Part shown: positions 25,353 to 34,826 of the stretch, in pieces
Position numbering within the stretch: position 1 is the first letter of the stretch
Layout: each line of letters starts with the position of its first letter
Source of the DNA: Hymenobacter properus
GTDB taxonomy: Bacteria; Bacteroidota; Bacteroidia; Cytophagales; Hymenobacteraceae
Assembly (NCBI RefSeq): GCF_015694735.1
Contig: NZ_JADQDP010000001.1
Coordinates: forward strand, 1,302,001-1,366,000
Length of the DNA: 64,000 nucleotides
Direction: 5' to 3'
Made by a program: the position numbers and the translations under genes
Notes under the pieces: generated by a model
The model's input: only the letters and a program-made list of their open reading frames with translations
Told to the model about the DNA's origin: nothing
Databases searched by the model: none

Positions 25353-25895
25353 ATGGACGGTATATTCCTCGGCGAGATTCGCCTCATGAGCTTCAACTTT
25401 CCCCCGAAAGGCTGGCTGCTCTGCCAGGGCCAGACGTTGCCCATCAGCCAGAATCAGGCCCTGTTCTCGCTGCTCGGCACCTTCTACGGCGGCGACGGCG
25501 TGACCACGTTCAAGCTGCCCGACCTGCGCGGCCGCGTGATTCTGGGCCAGGGCCAGTCGACGGCCAGTGGCGCCAACTACACGATGGGCCAAGTGGCCGG
25601 CACCGAATCGGTGGCGCTAAACGCCAACCAGATACCGGCGCACGTGCACGCCTTCTCGGGCACCGTGAAGACGTCGGACTCGGCCGACAGCAAGTCGCCC
25701 TCCAATACTTATCCGGCTCCTCCACTAAACCAGGGCAACCAGTACGCCAATGGCTCGGCCAACACGACCCTGGGCGGGCAGTTTACGGGCAACACGGACA
25801 ACAGCGGCGGCAGCCAGCCCCACGAAAACCGCCAGCCCCTGATGGCAATGAACTACGCCATTGCCATAACGGGCATCTACCCCTCGCGCAGCTAA
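25353..25895 (+). CDS. Phage tail-collar domain protein, third of three
   Basis: 180 residues, 36 bases after the second copy. Collar signatures are FLGEIRLMSFNFPPKGWLLCQG, ALFSLLGTFYGG, VTTFKLPDLRGRV and the ending RQPLMAMNYAIAITGIYP. The central segment (TSDSADSKSPSNTYPAPP) again diverges from the sister proteins. The triplet ends at a strong perfect hairpin (25909-25977), which probably closes the transcript. Presence of three full-length, similar-size copies argues for a heteromeric assembly rather than decay of a prophage. Confidence 0.9.
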   Translation: MDGIFLGEIRLMSFNFPPKGWLLCQGQTLPISQNQALFSLLGTFYGGDGVTTFKLPDLRGRVILGQGQSTASGANYTMGQVAGTESVALNANQIPAHVHAFSGTVKTSDSADSKSPSNTYPAPPLNQGNQYANGSANTTLGGQFTGNTDNSGGSQPHENRQPLMAMNYAIAITGIYPSRS

Positions 25896-25908
25896 CCCCT
25901 TGCCTCTA

Positions 25909-25977
25909 CCGCCAATAAACCGCGCCGGCCAGGGCAGCAGCCCATCTGCTACCCAGGCCGGCGCGGTTTATTGGCGG
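25909..25977. terminator. Perfect 22-bp inverted repeat closing the tail-collar triplet
   Basis: Arm 25909-25930 (CCGCCAATAAACCGCGCCGG...) is perfectly complementary to 25956-25977, with a 25-base spacer. No T-run follows, but the stem is very stable. It creates a false N-terminal extension of the formyltransferase gene. Confidence 0.7.
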
Positions 25978-26000
25978 CGGGCTTTCCTGCTTCCTATCAC

Positions 26001-26930
26001 ATGCAAGTAGCCGTTATCATCAGCAACGAGCTGGGCTGGCCTGCTCTCCAGGCCCTGGCGGCCCAAGGCGCCGTGGCGGGCGTGGCCGTGCCCCGCTGCG
26101 CCCCGCTCGATGCCACCGAGCAGCTGGCTGAACAGGCCGCCACGCTAGGCCTGCCCGTAGTGCGACTGGCCCGGCCCCAGCTGGCGCCAGAACTGGCGGC
26201 CTGGCTGCGGGAACTGCAGCCGGCAGCAGTGCTGGTGTTTACGCTGCCCTGGCGCATTCCGGCGGCGCTGCTGGCGGTGCCGCCGTTGGGCTTCCTCAAT
26301 TTTCACCTGGCCGCCCTGCCCGGCTACCGCGGCCCCGAGCCCCTATTCTGGCAGCTGCGCAACGGCGAACCGGCCGGCGCCGTGACCGTGCACCGCATGG
26401 ACGCCGACTTTGATACCGGCCCCGTGCTGCTGGCCGAGCCCGTACCCATTGGGCCGGCCGATACGCACGGGCTGCACCGGGCCCGCCTGGCGCTGCAGGC
26501 CGCCCCCGTGGCCCTGCGCCTGCTGGCCAGCCTGCGCGGCGAGGGGCCGCCCCTGACGCCCGTGCCCCAGGATGAGGCCCGGGCCCGCTACTGGCCGCGC
26601 CCGGCCCTGGCCGATGTATCGGTGCGCTGGACGGAGCCAGCCGCGGCCATTGAACGACTGGTGCGCGCTGCCAACCCTTGGAACCGGGGCGCGCTGACCA
26701 CCCTGCGCGGCCAGCCGCTGCGCCTGCTGAGCGTGCTGCCCCACCCCAACGCCGCCACCGGCCCGGTGCCCCCCGGCACGGTGCTCCACGCCGATGCGGC
26801 GGCCGGCATCTGGGTAGCGTGCGGCCAGCGTGAAGCCCTGCGCCTTGACATGGTAGCCCTGGAAGAAGGCTACTTCACCGGGGCGCAGCTCCTGCAGCTT
26901 GGGGTGGGCATCGGCGAGGTGCTAAACTGA
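26001..26930 (+). CDS. Formyltransferase-fold protein (methionyl-tRNA/sugar formyltransferase family)
   Basis: 309 residues from ATG 26001; the earlier start at 25971 lies in the hairpin. The N-terminal formyl-transfer domain keeps the catalytic triad: Asn100 and His102 in FLNFHLAALPGYRG and Asp138 in DADFDTGP. The C-terminal OB-like domain follows from about residue 205 (VSVRWTEPAAAIERLVRAANPW, PGTVLHADAAAGIWVACG). It is slightly shorter and more divergent than housekeeping methionyl-tRNA formyltransferase, and the location between tail-collar genes and a giant secreted protein argues against it being the only fmt. It may formylate an amino sugar or another amine using 10-formyl-tetrahydrofolate. 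Confidence 0.82.
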   Translation: MQVAVIISNELGWPALQALAAQGAVAGVAVPRCAPLDATEQLAEQAATLGLPVVRLARPQLAPELAAWLRELQPAAVLVFTLPWRIPAALLAVPPLGFLNFHLAALPGYRGPEPLFWQLRNGEPAGAVTVHRMDADFDTGPVLLAEPVPIGPADTHGLHRARLALQAAPVALRLLASLRGEGPPLTPVPQDEARARYWPRPALADVSVRWTEPAAAIERLVRAANPWNRGALTTLRGQPLRLLSVLPHPNAATGPVPPGTVLHADAAAGIWVACGQREALRLDMVALEEGYFTGAQLLQLGVGIGEVLN

Positions 26931-26980
26931 TTCCTCTAAAAAGGAAACGCTAAAATCGAGTAACTCGCTGAATTACATAG

Positions 26981-26988
26981 TACCTTTG
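26981..26988 (+). promoter_or_regulatory. -7 promoter box for the giant T9SS protein
   Basis: TACCTTTG matches the Bacteroidota TAnnTTTG -7 consensus exactly, 25 bases before ATG 27014, in an AT-rich stretch. A -33 element is not obvious. Confidence 0.5.
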
Positions 26989-27013
26989 TTTCATCCTTTC
27001 CAATATTTTTTTT

Positions 27014-30000
27014 ATGAAAAAACATTTAATCCTCTGGTTGCTGCTCCTGCTTTCCGGCAGCGCCTGGGCTCAGTTGAGCATCAGGGAAAGCTTCGAAGGC
27101 ACCAGTAGTGAATACGGCTACACGAGTAGCTTCTCCAATACCACGTCCAATAGCGTTTATTTCACCCGCACGACCAATCCGAAGACGGGATTTGGAAACC
27201 CGGTTGTTCAGCCGACGCCCGATGGCTCCTGGTTCTGGGCGTCGGAAGGGGTAAGGGATTTCAACCGCACCATACCCTCGGCGACGTTGACGCTCAACGG
27301 GATACCCAACGCGGGGAACTACAACAACATCCAGATTAGTATTCTGGTCACGGACCCGCGCGCTGCTACTAACAGCCCCGTCGCTTCATCGGACGAGCAT
27401 CTGCGTATTCAATACGTTTATACCCCGACGAACGTCGTTCCGGCAGCTTCCAGTTTCATAACAGCCGGCGAATTTAGGGGGCTTAATCCTGGTACTGTCA
27501 GCTCATGGTACCAGTTCGTGAACGGCACCCAAGGGCCTGCCCTAACCGGGAGCTTCACCAATTTTGATTTTTCGATTCCGAACGGCACGGGGTATTTGTT
27601 TGTCCGCGTAGAGGCTGACCAGAACCAGCCGGGCGCGGAGCTAGGGTTTGACAACATTCGGGTAACGGGCAGCCAGGCCACCACCCTCCGCCCGACGCTA
27701 ACTACAACCGACACCGGTGACCGGGCTTATGCTGAAGGGGCCGCGGCGCTGCCCATTTTCACCAATTTGACCGTCGACAATCCCTCCGGCACTACGCTGG
27801 ACGCCGCCAAGGTCGTCTTCACCAACGGCACCCGCGTGGCGGCGCAGGACGAGCTGACGTACACAATTCCTGCTGGCAGCGGCATCACGTTCGACGCGGC
27901 CAACAGCACCAACGGCGCATTGGCTTTTACCGGCTCTTCATCGGAAGCCAATTACCAGAACCTGCTGCTCTCGGTAAGGTACCGCAACATCACCTCTACG
28001 GCCGCCCGCGGCGGGACGCGTAGCTTCGCGTTTACGGTCAGCGACGGCGCCAATACCAGTTCGCCCTTGAACCGCAACGTCGTGGTGACGGCCACGCTCA
28101 ATAGCGCGGTGGGTCTGGCGGTGCCTTTCACCGTGGACTTCGAGACTGACGGCGAAGGCACGACCTACGGCTCCAACACGGCTACCTCCGGAACGCAGGG
28201 CTTTGTGCGGCTGACCGGCGCCCCCGGCGCTACGTTCAACTCCACCACCGTCTTCAGCCAAATCCAGGGCAGCGGCTACTTCTACGGCAGGGGTACCAAG
28301 GAATTCCTGCCCGCGTCGAGCGACGGGCTGCCCACGGCGGGCAACAATATCGCGACGCCGCTTGGCGGAGTGCTGATGCTGGCGCCCATCAATACCACCG
28401 GCTACACCAACCTGCACTTCAAGCTCAAGGCGGCTGCCGCGGGCAATACGTTTTCGAGCGACGACTTCCTGCGCTTTTCCTACAACCTGAACAGCGGCGC
28501 GGGCTGGCAGGCCTTCCCTTCCGGAAACTTTACAGGCTCGGGAGGGGCACTGCTTCAGAACGGTACCGGTACGGCGCTGACCACCACCATGCAAGACGTG
28601 GACATCACGCTGCCCGCCGCGGTGGCGGGTACCAACGTGAGTTTCCGGGTGGAAGTGGGCGACAACGGGGGTGAAGAAATTGCCTTCGACAACATCCAGG
28701 TAACGGGCACGCCGGTGCCGACGACGATTACCTCCATCGTGCGAGCCAGCACCAACCCCACCAACGCCACCACCGTGCAGTACACGGTGACCTTCGCGGC
28801 CAGCGTGACGGGGTTGACGACTGCCAACTTCAGCGTAACGACCACCGGTACGCTGGGCGCAACGCCCAGCGTGAGCAGCGTATCGGGCTCGGGCACTACC
28901 TATACCGTGACGGTGAACACCGGCAGCGGCAGCGGTACCCTCACCCTGAATCTGAACAATAGCACCGGCCTTACGCCCAGCGTGAGCAACGTGCCCTTTG
29001 CCGGTGAAACCTATACCATCGACAAGACGGCTCCGACGACGACCATCACCAGCTCGACGCCGGGGGTGAGCAACGGCAGCACGACGGCCACCACGCCGAT
29101 TGCCTTCACGGTGACGTTCACGGAAAACGTGTCGAACTTCACGTCGAGCGACGTACAAGTGACGGGTGGCACTCTATCGGGCTTCTTCGCTGCTAGCAAC
29201 AGCACCTACACCTTCAACGTGACGCCCAGCGGCAGCGGTAGCACCGTGCGAGTGAACGTGGCGGCCAACGTGGCCCAGGACCTGGCCGGCAACGGCAATA
29301 CGGCGGCCTCACAGTACAGCGTCACCTACCAGCAGCCGCTGGTGGCTTCCTCGCAGGCTGTAACGGTGAACCTGACCGCCAACGGCACCGCTACCCTGAA
29401 CGCCAGCAGCGTCAACAACGGCAGCAGCGGCGGGGGCACGCTCACCTACACCATCCAGAAAATTGTATATGGGCGGGTGACCGAAGGCAGCACGCTGGCG
29501 CTGAGCACCCCTAATGGGGCGAACTTCACGTCTATCCCCTTTGCCGTGTACGGCAGCCCCACGGGCACGAACGGCAACTATGGGCCCAGCACCTGCGGCT
29601 CGCCGACGGGCAACGGAGGCACTCCCGGCACCGACGTGCGCGCCACGGTGAACGCCTCCCTGATAAACAGAAACTCGGGCACCATTGATGCCAATAACAA
29701 CACGTTTGGCGACCCCTGCTCGGGCACGCCCAAGGCGCTGGCCGTGCAGGCTGCCTACTCGGCCAACGCCCCCAGCCTGACCTACGACTGCAGCGAGGCC
29801 AACAAAACCCAGTACGTGCTGCTGACGGTGAGCAGCAGCGACGGCCAGACCAGCACGTCGGTGGCCCAGGTGACGGTGAACCCGTCGCCCACCATTACGA
29901 TTTCGAACGTGAGCCCCACCTCGGCCCTGCGCGGCACCCCGGTGACGGTAACCGGCACCAACCTGAGCGGCGTGACCAGCGTGACGGTGAACGGTGCCAC

Positions 30001-33000
30001 GGCGACTGTGGGCAACTTGACGGCGAATGGCTTCTCCTTCGTGGTGCCCACCACAGCCACTTTCGGCGCTGGCAACATCTCGGTGGCGGCTCCCTGCTCG
30101 CAGACGGTGACCAGCGCCTTCACGGTGCAGCAGCCGGTGACGGCGGCGCCGGTGGTGACCGCGCCGGCCAACGGCAGCCTGACCAATAATTCGCAGCCGA
30201 CCTACTCGGGCACGGCCCCGGCTGGTAGCACCGTCACGGTGTACGTCGGCCCGGCCTCCGGTGCGGCCTCCGCCATCGGCACGACCACGGCCACCGCCAG
30301 CGGCAATTTTTCGCTGGCTCAGCCCACGGCCCTGACCAGCGGCAGCTACCAAGTGTATGCCACGGCCCAGACCAGCGGCAGTACGGTGAGCGCCAACTCC
30401 AACACGAACACCTTCACGGTGGACACGACGGCCCCGACGGTGACCTCCCTGACCAGCAGCACCGTGACCAACGGCGGCTCGACCACGACCTCGCCGGTGC
30501 TGTTCACGGCCACCTTCAGCGAGCCGGTGACGGGCTTCGCCAGCGGCGACATCGCGGTGAGCGGCGGCACGGTGACCAGCGGCCCGACGGCCGGCAGCGG
30601 CAACACCTTTACCTTCCAGGTGACGCCCAGCGGGGCGGGCAACGTGACGGTGCAGGTGCTGGCCAACACCGTTCAGGACCAAGCCGGTAACTTCAACCCG
30701 GCCTCGAGCACCTACTCGTTCACCTATTCGCTGCCGCTCGTCACGGCAACCTTGACGCAGGTGACGCCATCGCCGACGGCGACGGCGACGCTGACCTACC
30801 GGGCTACCTTCTCCGGCGGCGTCACGGGCTTGAACACGGGTAACTTCTCGGTGGCGAATAGCGGCACGTCGGTGAGCGGGGCCTCCGTGGCCAGCGTAAC
30901 CGCCGTGAGCGGCAGCACGACGACCTACGACGTGGTCGTGAACACGGGCACCGGCAACGGCAGTCTGGAGCTACAGCTGGTCAACAGCACGGGGGTATCC
31001 CCCACGGTGAGCAGCCTGCCGGTTAGAGGCCCCGGCTACACCCTCTACAAGAGTTTCCTGGCCAAGCCCACCCTGCGCATTCAGGGCATGGGCAGCCCCA
31101 GCGGCTTCAGCGACGTGACGGCTTTCGTGGACTTGGTACAGGTGCTGCAAAGCGGCACTACCACCGTCGTGACTAACGGCATCCAAAATGGCAGCTTCGA
31201 AGCCAACAACGTGCCCGCCGGTGGCTTCCTCTACCAGCAGACCGGGGTCGTGGCCTCGCCCTGGACGTTCACGACGCAAGCGGGCGTGTCACGCAATGGG
31301 AGCGGCTTCGGCTCGACGGCGGCCGACCTCAACGCGGTGGCGCTCCTGCAAAGCTTAAGCTCGACCGGCAACAACGGCAGCGTGGCGCAGCCCCTGGCCG
31401 TGCCCACGGGCAGCTACCAGGTCCGCTTCCGGGCCGCCGAGCGGACCAACAACGGCAGGAACGACGACCAGGTGCTGAACGTGTACCTGCTGGATAACTT
31501 CAATAATACCGTGTTTGTGGGCAGCATTCAGCCCGACATTAGTGGTCTTGGCCTCTACGGAACCTTCACCTCGGCCACGTTCACCGTGACGGCCGCGCCC
31601 CTGACGGCCACGGTGAGCACGAGTTCGACCAGCCCCACTAGCACCGCGCCCATTCCATTCTCGGTGAGCTTCACGCAGAGCGTGGGCACGAGCTTCACGG
31701 CTTCGGACGTGACGGTGACCGGCGGCACGCTGACCAGCGGCAGCTTCAGCGGCAGCGGCGCGGGCCCCTACACCTTCACCGTGACGCCCAGCGGGTTCGG
31801 CACCGTGTCGGTGACCCTGGCCGACAACGTGGCCTTCGACGACAACAACACGGGCAACGCGTTCACCAACACGGCGAGCGTGCAGTTCGCGGCCCCGACT
31901 ATCACGGTCTCGCCGGCCACGCTGGTTGGCGGCACGCGGGGCACGTCCTACAGCCAGGCCCTGTCGGCTTCGGGCGGCACGGCTCCTTACATCTACGCCA
32001 TCACGGCCGGTGCCCTGCCCACGGGCCTGACGCTGACGGCAGCCGGGCTCCTGTCGGGCACGCCCGCGGCGAGCGGCTCGTTCACCTTCACGGTAACGGC
32101 CACCGACGCCTCGGCCGCCCCCGGCCCCTACAGTGGTTCGCGCAACTACACGCTCACCATCGCGGCCCCGACCATTGTGGTGGCCCCGGCCACGCTGCTG
32201 ACGGGCACGGTGGCCACGGCCTACAGCCAGGCCCTGTCGGCCTCGGGCGGCACGGCTCCCTATGCCTATGCCATCACGGCCGGTGCCCTGCCCGCGGGCT
32301 TGAGCCTGACGAACGGCACCATCGCGGGTACGCCCACAGCCGGCGGCTCGTTCACCTTCGTTGTGACGGCCACCGATGCCTCAACCGCAGGCAGCGGCGG
32401 CCCCTACAGCGGGTCGCGCAGCTACACGCTGACTGTTGCGGCTCCCACCATCACGGTAGCCCCGGCCTCGCTGCCTAACGGCACGCAGGGCACGGCCTAC
32501 AGCCAGACCCTCACGGCTTCGGGCGGCACGGCTCCTTACGCATTTGCCATCACGGCCGGCGCCCTGCCGAACGGGTTGACCCTGACCAACGGCACGCTCT
32601 CGGGCACACCCACGGCCAGCGGCACGTTCAACTTCACGGTGACAGCCACCGACGCCTCGGCCGCCCCCGGCCCCTACAGCGGCTCCCGCGCCTACTCCCT
32701 CACCATTGCGGCCCCGGCCGTGACGGCGGTAACGTGGACCGGCAACAACAACACCAACTGGTTTGATGCCAGCAACTGGACGCCCAATCAGGTGCCCGAC
32801 GCCACGCTTGACGCGACCATCCCCACTTCGCCCAGCGGCGGGCGCTTCCCGATTATCACGGCCAACGCGCCGGCCAACGCCCGTAACCTGAGCATCGCCT
32901 CCGGGGCCTCGCTGACGATGACCGACAACACGCTCATCCTCGCGGCCAATCTGACCAACAACGGCATCTTCGCCGGCTTCTCGGGCAGCAACGGCGGCAC

Positions 33001-34657
33001 GCTCGTGCTGGGCAGCAGCGCGCTGAGCCTGCTAAACGGCGGCGGCGTCAACCGCTTCTGGAACCTGACCGTGGGCCCCAACGGCGCGCAGCTCAACAAC
33101 CCGAACGTGACCTCGGTGCGGCGCCTGCTCCTGCTCAACGGCAACTTTGCCGCCAACGGCAACCCCTTCACCCTGGTTTCGGATGCGGCGGGTACGGCGA
33201 TGGTGGTGAATAACAGTAGTGCGGTTGTGACCGGCACCGCCACCGTGCAGCGCTACATCGACCCCAGCCTGAACCCCAACCTGGGCTACCGCCACGTGAG
33301 CCCGGCCATCGGCAACGCCACGGTGAGCAGCCTGACGACGAGCGGCTACACGCCGGTGGTGAACCCGGCCTACAACACGTCGGCCACGCCGTTGCTGGTA
33401 CCGTCCTTCCCCACGGTGTATGGCTACGACCCGACCCGCTTGACCACGACGAACAACAACCTGAACCTGTTCGACAAGGGCTGGTATTCGCCTAACGCCC
33501 TCACTGACCCGCTGAACGTGGGCCAGGGCTACACCGTGCTGATTGGCGGCGGCCAGACTTGGAACTTCACCGGCCCTCTCAACAACGGCACCCAGACGGT
33601 GAACGTGGCCCGCCCCGCCGCCCTGCCCACCGACGGCTCCGCGGGCTACAACCTGGTTGGCAACCCCTACCCCTCGCCCCTAGACTGGTCGCAGGTGAGC
33701 GTTGCGGACCGCCCGAACGTAGGCGGCACGATGTACGTGTACCAGAGCAACGACCCCCGCAATCCCTACACCGGCGTCTACGGCTTCTACAGCGCGAGCG
33801 CGGGCATCGGCACCGTCAGCCCGGTGGTGGCCCAGGGCCAAGGCTTCTTCGTGCAGGTGGCCCAGGGCCAGACGAACGGTTCGGTTACCTTCCGTAACAG
33901 CCAGCGCCCCACCACCTACACGAGCCCCACTTATCAGCGCACCACCGAAACCCGGCCCCTGGTGGAGCTGCACCTGCAAGGCGCCGGCAGCACGCTGACC
34001 GACGCGGCCTTCGTGTACTTCGAGCAGGGCGCTACCGACGGCTTCGACGCGCAATACGACGCCGAAAAGCTGCCCAACCCCTCGGGCCTGAACCTGAGCA
34101 CCAGCCTCTCGGCCACCCAGCGCCTGGCTATTGACGGGCGCGCGCCGCTGACTACCACGCAGCGCGTGGTGCCGCTGGCCGTGGGCGTGCCCGCCGTGGG
34201 CAGCTACACGCTGAGCACTGCGCAGTTGCTGAACCTGGGCACTACGCCCGTGTACCTGCGCGACCTGCAGAGCGGCGCCGTCATCGACCTGCGCACCCAA
34301 CCCAGCTACACCTTCACGGTGAGCAACGCTTCGGCGCTCATCACCGGCCGCTTCGAGCTGGTGTTTTCGCCGCAGGCCGTGCTAGCCACGGCCCCGGCCG
34401 CGCTGGCCGCCCAGGTGGGCCTCTACCCCAATCCGGCCACTACCACGGCTTTCGTGGAACTGCCGGCGGCCCTGGGCCGCACGGCGGTTGTGGCCGAACT
34501 GGTGGATGCCCTGGGCCGGTCCGTACGTACCCAGTCGCTGCCCGCTCAGGGTGCGGCTCCCCACCGCCTCAGCCTGGCTGACCTAGCTACGGGCGTTTAC
34601 ACCCTGCACTTGAAAACCAGTGCCGGCGTCATTGTCAAGAAGCTGGTAGTGGAATAA
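27014..34657 (+). CDS. Giant T9SS-secreted Ig-like repeat protein
   Basis: 2547 residues. A signal peptide (MKKHLILWLLLLLSGSAWA) is followed by jellyroll-like segments (FESFEGTSSEYG-type openings near residues 25 and 375). Bacterial Ig-like repeats lie at about 570-780 and 1040-1340, with an IPT/TIG-like domain near 956-1042. Three tandem putative-Ig (He_PIG) repeats of about 90 residues occupy 1628-1900, each with TVSP/VAPA, GTxYSQ and LPxGL motifs. A region with NWFDASNWTPNQVPD (about 1907) leads into a beta-rich passenger, and the T9SS type A sorting domain (LYPNP near 2470, ending VKKLVVE) closes the chain. It should be exported and anchored at the surface, probably as an adhesin. A strong terminator follows. 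Confidence 0.93.
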   Translation: MKKHLILWLLLLLSGSAWAQLSIRESFEGTSSEYGYTSSFSNTTSNSVYFTRTTNPKTGFGNPVVQPTPDGSWFWASEGVRDFNRTIPSATLTLNGIPNAGNYNNIQISILVTDPRAATNSPVASSDEHLRIQYVYTPTNVVPAASSFITAGEFRGLNPGTVSSWYQFVNGTQGPALTGSFTNFDFSIPNGTGYLFVRVEADQNQPGAELGFDNIRVTGSQATTLRPTLTTTDTGDRAYAEGAAALPIFTNLTVDNPSGTTLDAAKVVFTNGTRVAAQDELTYTIPAGSGITFDAANSTNGALAFTGSSSEANYQNLLLSVRYRNITSTAARGGTRSFAFTVSDGANTSSPLNRNVVVTATLNSAVGLAVPFTVDFETDGEGTTYGSNTATSGTQGFVRLTGAPGATFNSTTVFSQIQGSGYFYGRGTKEFLPASSDGLPTAGNNIATPLGGVLMLAPINTTGYTNLHFKLKAAAAGNTFSSDDFLRFSYNLNSGAGWQAFPSGNFTGSGGALLQNGTGTALTTTMQDVDITLPAAVAGTNVSFRVEVGDNGGEEIAFDNIQVTGTPVPTTITSIVRASTNPTNATTVQYTVTFAASVTGLTTANFSVTTTGTLGATPSVSSVSGSGTTYTVTVNTGSGSGTLTLNLNNSTGLTPSVSNVPFAGETYTIDKTAPTTTITSSTPGVSNGSTTATTPIAFTVTFTENVSNFTSSDVQVTGGTLSGFFAASNSTYTFNVTPSGSGSTVRVNVAANVAQDLAGNGNTAASQYSVTYQQPLVASSQAVTVNLTANGTATLNASSVNNGSSGGGTLTYTIQKIVYGRVTEGSTLALSTPNGANFTSIPFAVYGSPTGTNGNYGPSTCGSPTGNGGTPGTDVRATVNASLINRNSGTIDANNNTFGDPCSGTPKALAVQAAYSANAPSLTYDCSEANKTQYVLLTVSSSDGQTSTSVAQVTVNPSPTITISNVSPTSALRGTPVTVTGTNLSGVTSVTVNGATATVGNLTANGFSFVVPTTATFGAGNISVAAPCSQTVTSAFTVQQPVTAAPVVTAPANGSLTNNSQPTYSGTAPAGSTVTVYVGPASGAASAIGTTTATASGNFSLAQPTALTSGSYQVYATAQTSGSTVSANSNTNTFTVDTTAPTVTSLTSSTVTNGGSTTTSPVLFTATFSEPVTGFASGDIAVSGGTVTSGPTAGSGNTFTFQVTPSGAGNVTVQVLANTVQDQAGNFNPASSTYSFTYSLPLVTATLTQVTPSPTATATLTYRATFSGGVTGLNTGNFSVANSGTSVSGASVASVTAVSGSTTTYDVVVNTGTGNGSLELQLVNSTGVSPTVSSLPVRGPGYTLYKSFLAKPTLRIQGMGSPSGFSDVTAFVDLVQVLQSGTTTVVTNGIQNGSFEANNVPAGGFLYQQTGVVASPWTFTTQAGVSRNGSGFGSTAADLNAVALLQSLSSTGNNGSVAQPLAVPTGSYQVRFRAAERTNNGRNDDQVLNVYLLDNFNNTVFVGSIQPDISGLGLYGTFTSATFTVTAAPLTATVSTSSTSPTSTAPIPFSVSFTQSVGTSFTASDVTVTGGTLTSGSFSGSGAGPYTFTVTPSGFGTVSVTLADNVAFDDNNTGNAFTNTASVQFAAPTITVSPATLVGGTRGTSYSQALSASGGTAPYIYAITAGALPTGLTLTAAGLLSGTPAASGSFTFTVTATDASAAPGPYSGSRNYTLTIAAPTIVVAPATLLTGTVATAYSQALSASGGTAPYAYAITAGALPAGLSLTNGTIAGTPTAGGSFTFVVTATDASTAGSGGPYSGSRSYTLTVAAPTITVAPASLPNGTQGTAYSQTLTASGGTAPYAFAITAGALPNGLTLTNGTLSGTPTASGTFNFTVTATDASAAPGPYSGSRAYSLTIAAPAVTAVTWTGNNNTNWFDASNWTPNQVPDATLDATIPTSPSGGRFPIITANAPANARNLSIASGASLTMTDNTLILAANLTNNGIFAGFSGSNGGTLVLGSSALSLLNGGGVNRFWNLTVGPNGAQLNNPNVTSVRRLLLLNGNFAANGNPFTLVSDAAGTAMVVNNSSAVVTGTATVQRYIDPSLNPNLGYRHVSPAIGNATVSSLTTSGYTPVVNPAYNTSATPLLVPSFPTVYGYDPTRLTTTNNNLNLFDKGWYSPNALTDPLNVGQGYTVLIGGGQTWNFTGPLNNGTQTVNVARPAALPTDGSAGYNLVGNPYPSPLDWSQVSVADRPNVGGTMYVYQSNDPRNPYTGVYGFYSASAGIGTVSPVVAQGQGFFVQVAQGQTNGSVTFRNSQRPTTYTSPTYQRTTETRPLVELHLQGAGSTLTDAAFVYFEQGATDGFDAQYDAEKLPNPSGLNLSTSLSATQRLAIDGRAPLTTTQRVVPLAVGVPAVGSYTLSTAQLLNLGTTPVYLRDLQSGAVIDLRTQPSYTFTVSNASALITGRFELVFSPQAVLATAPAALAAQVGLYPNPATTTAFVELPAALGRTAVVAELVDALGRSVRTQSLPAQGAAPHRLSLADLATGVYTLHLKTSAGVIVKKLVVE

Positions 34658-34675
34658 CAGCTTGTTGACTTTCCT

Positions 34676-34712
34676 AAAAAGCCCCGGCTGCGCAAGCAGT
34701 CGGGGCTTTTTT
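34676..34712. terminator. Strong rho-independent terminator after the giant gene
   Basis: An A-run plus GCCCCGGCTGC pairs with GCAGTCGGGGC followed by six T (34676-34712) around a GCAA loop. It can act on both strands. Confidence 0.9.
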
Positions 34713-34826
34713 GTGCCGGCTGTGTCCGGAGTGGCTCCAGCGTCTTACCCTCATCAATCTACCGACATGCGCACCGGCGGGTACACGTCCTCACCCGCTA
34801 GCCGCCTGGCCCAAGCGTCCTCTCTT

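Noticed and set aside
24211..25895. Tail-collar genes as part of a prophage
   Set aside because: No capsid, terminase, portal, integrase, lysis or tube/sheath genes are present within the window; flanks are chromosomal.
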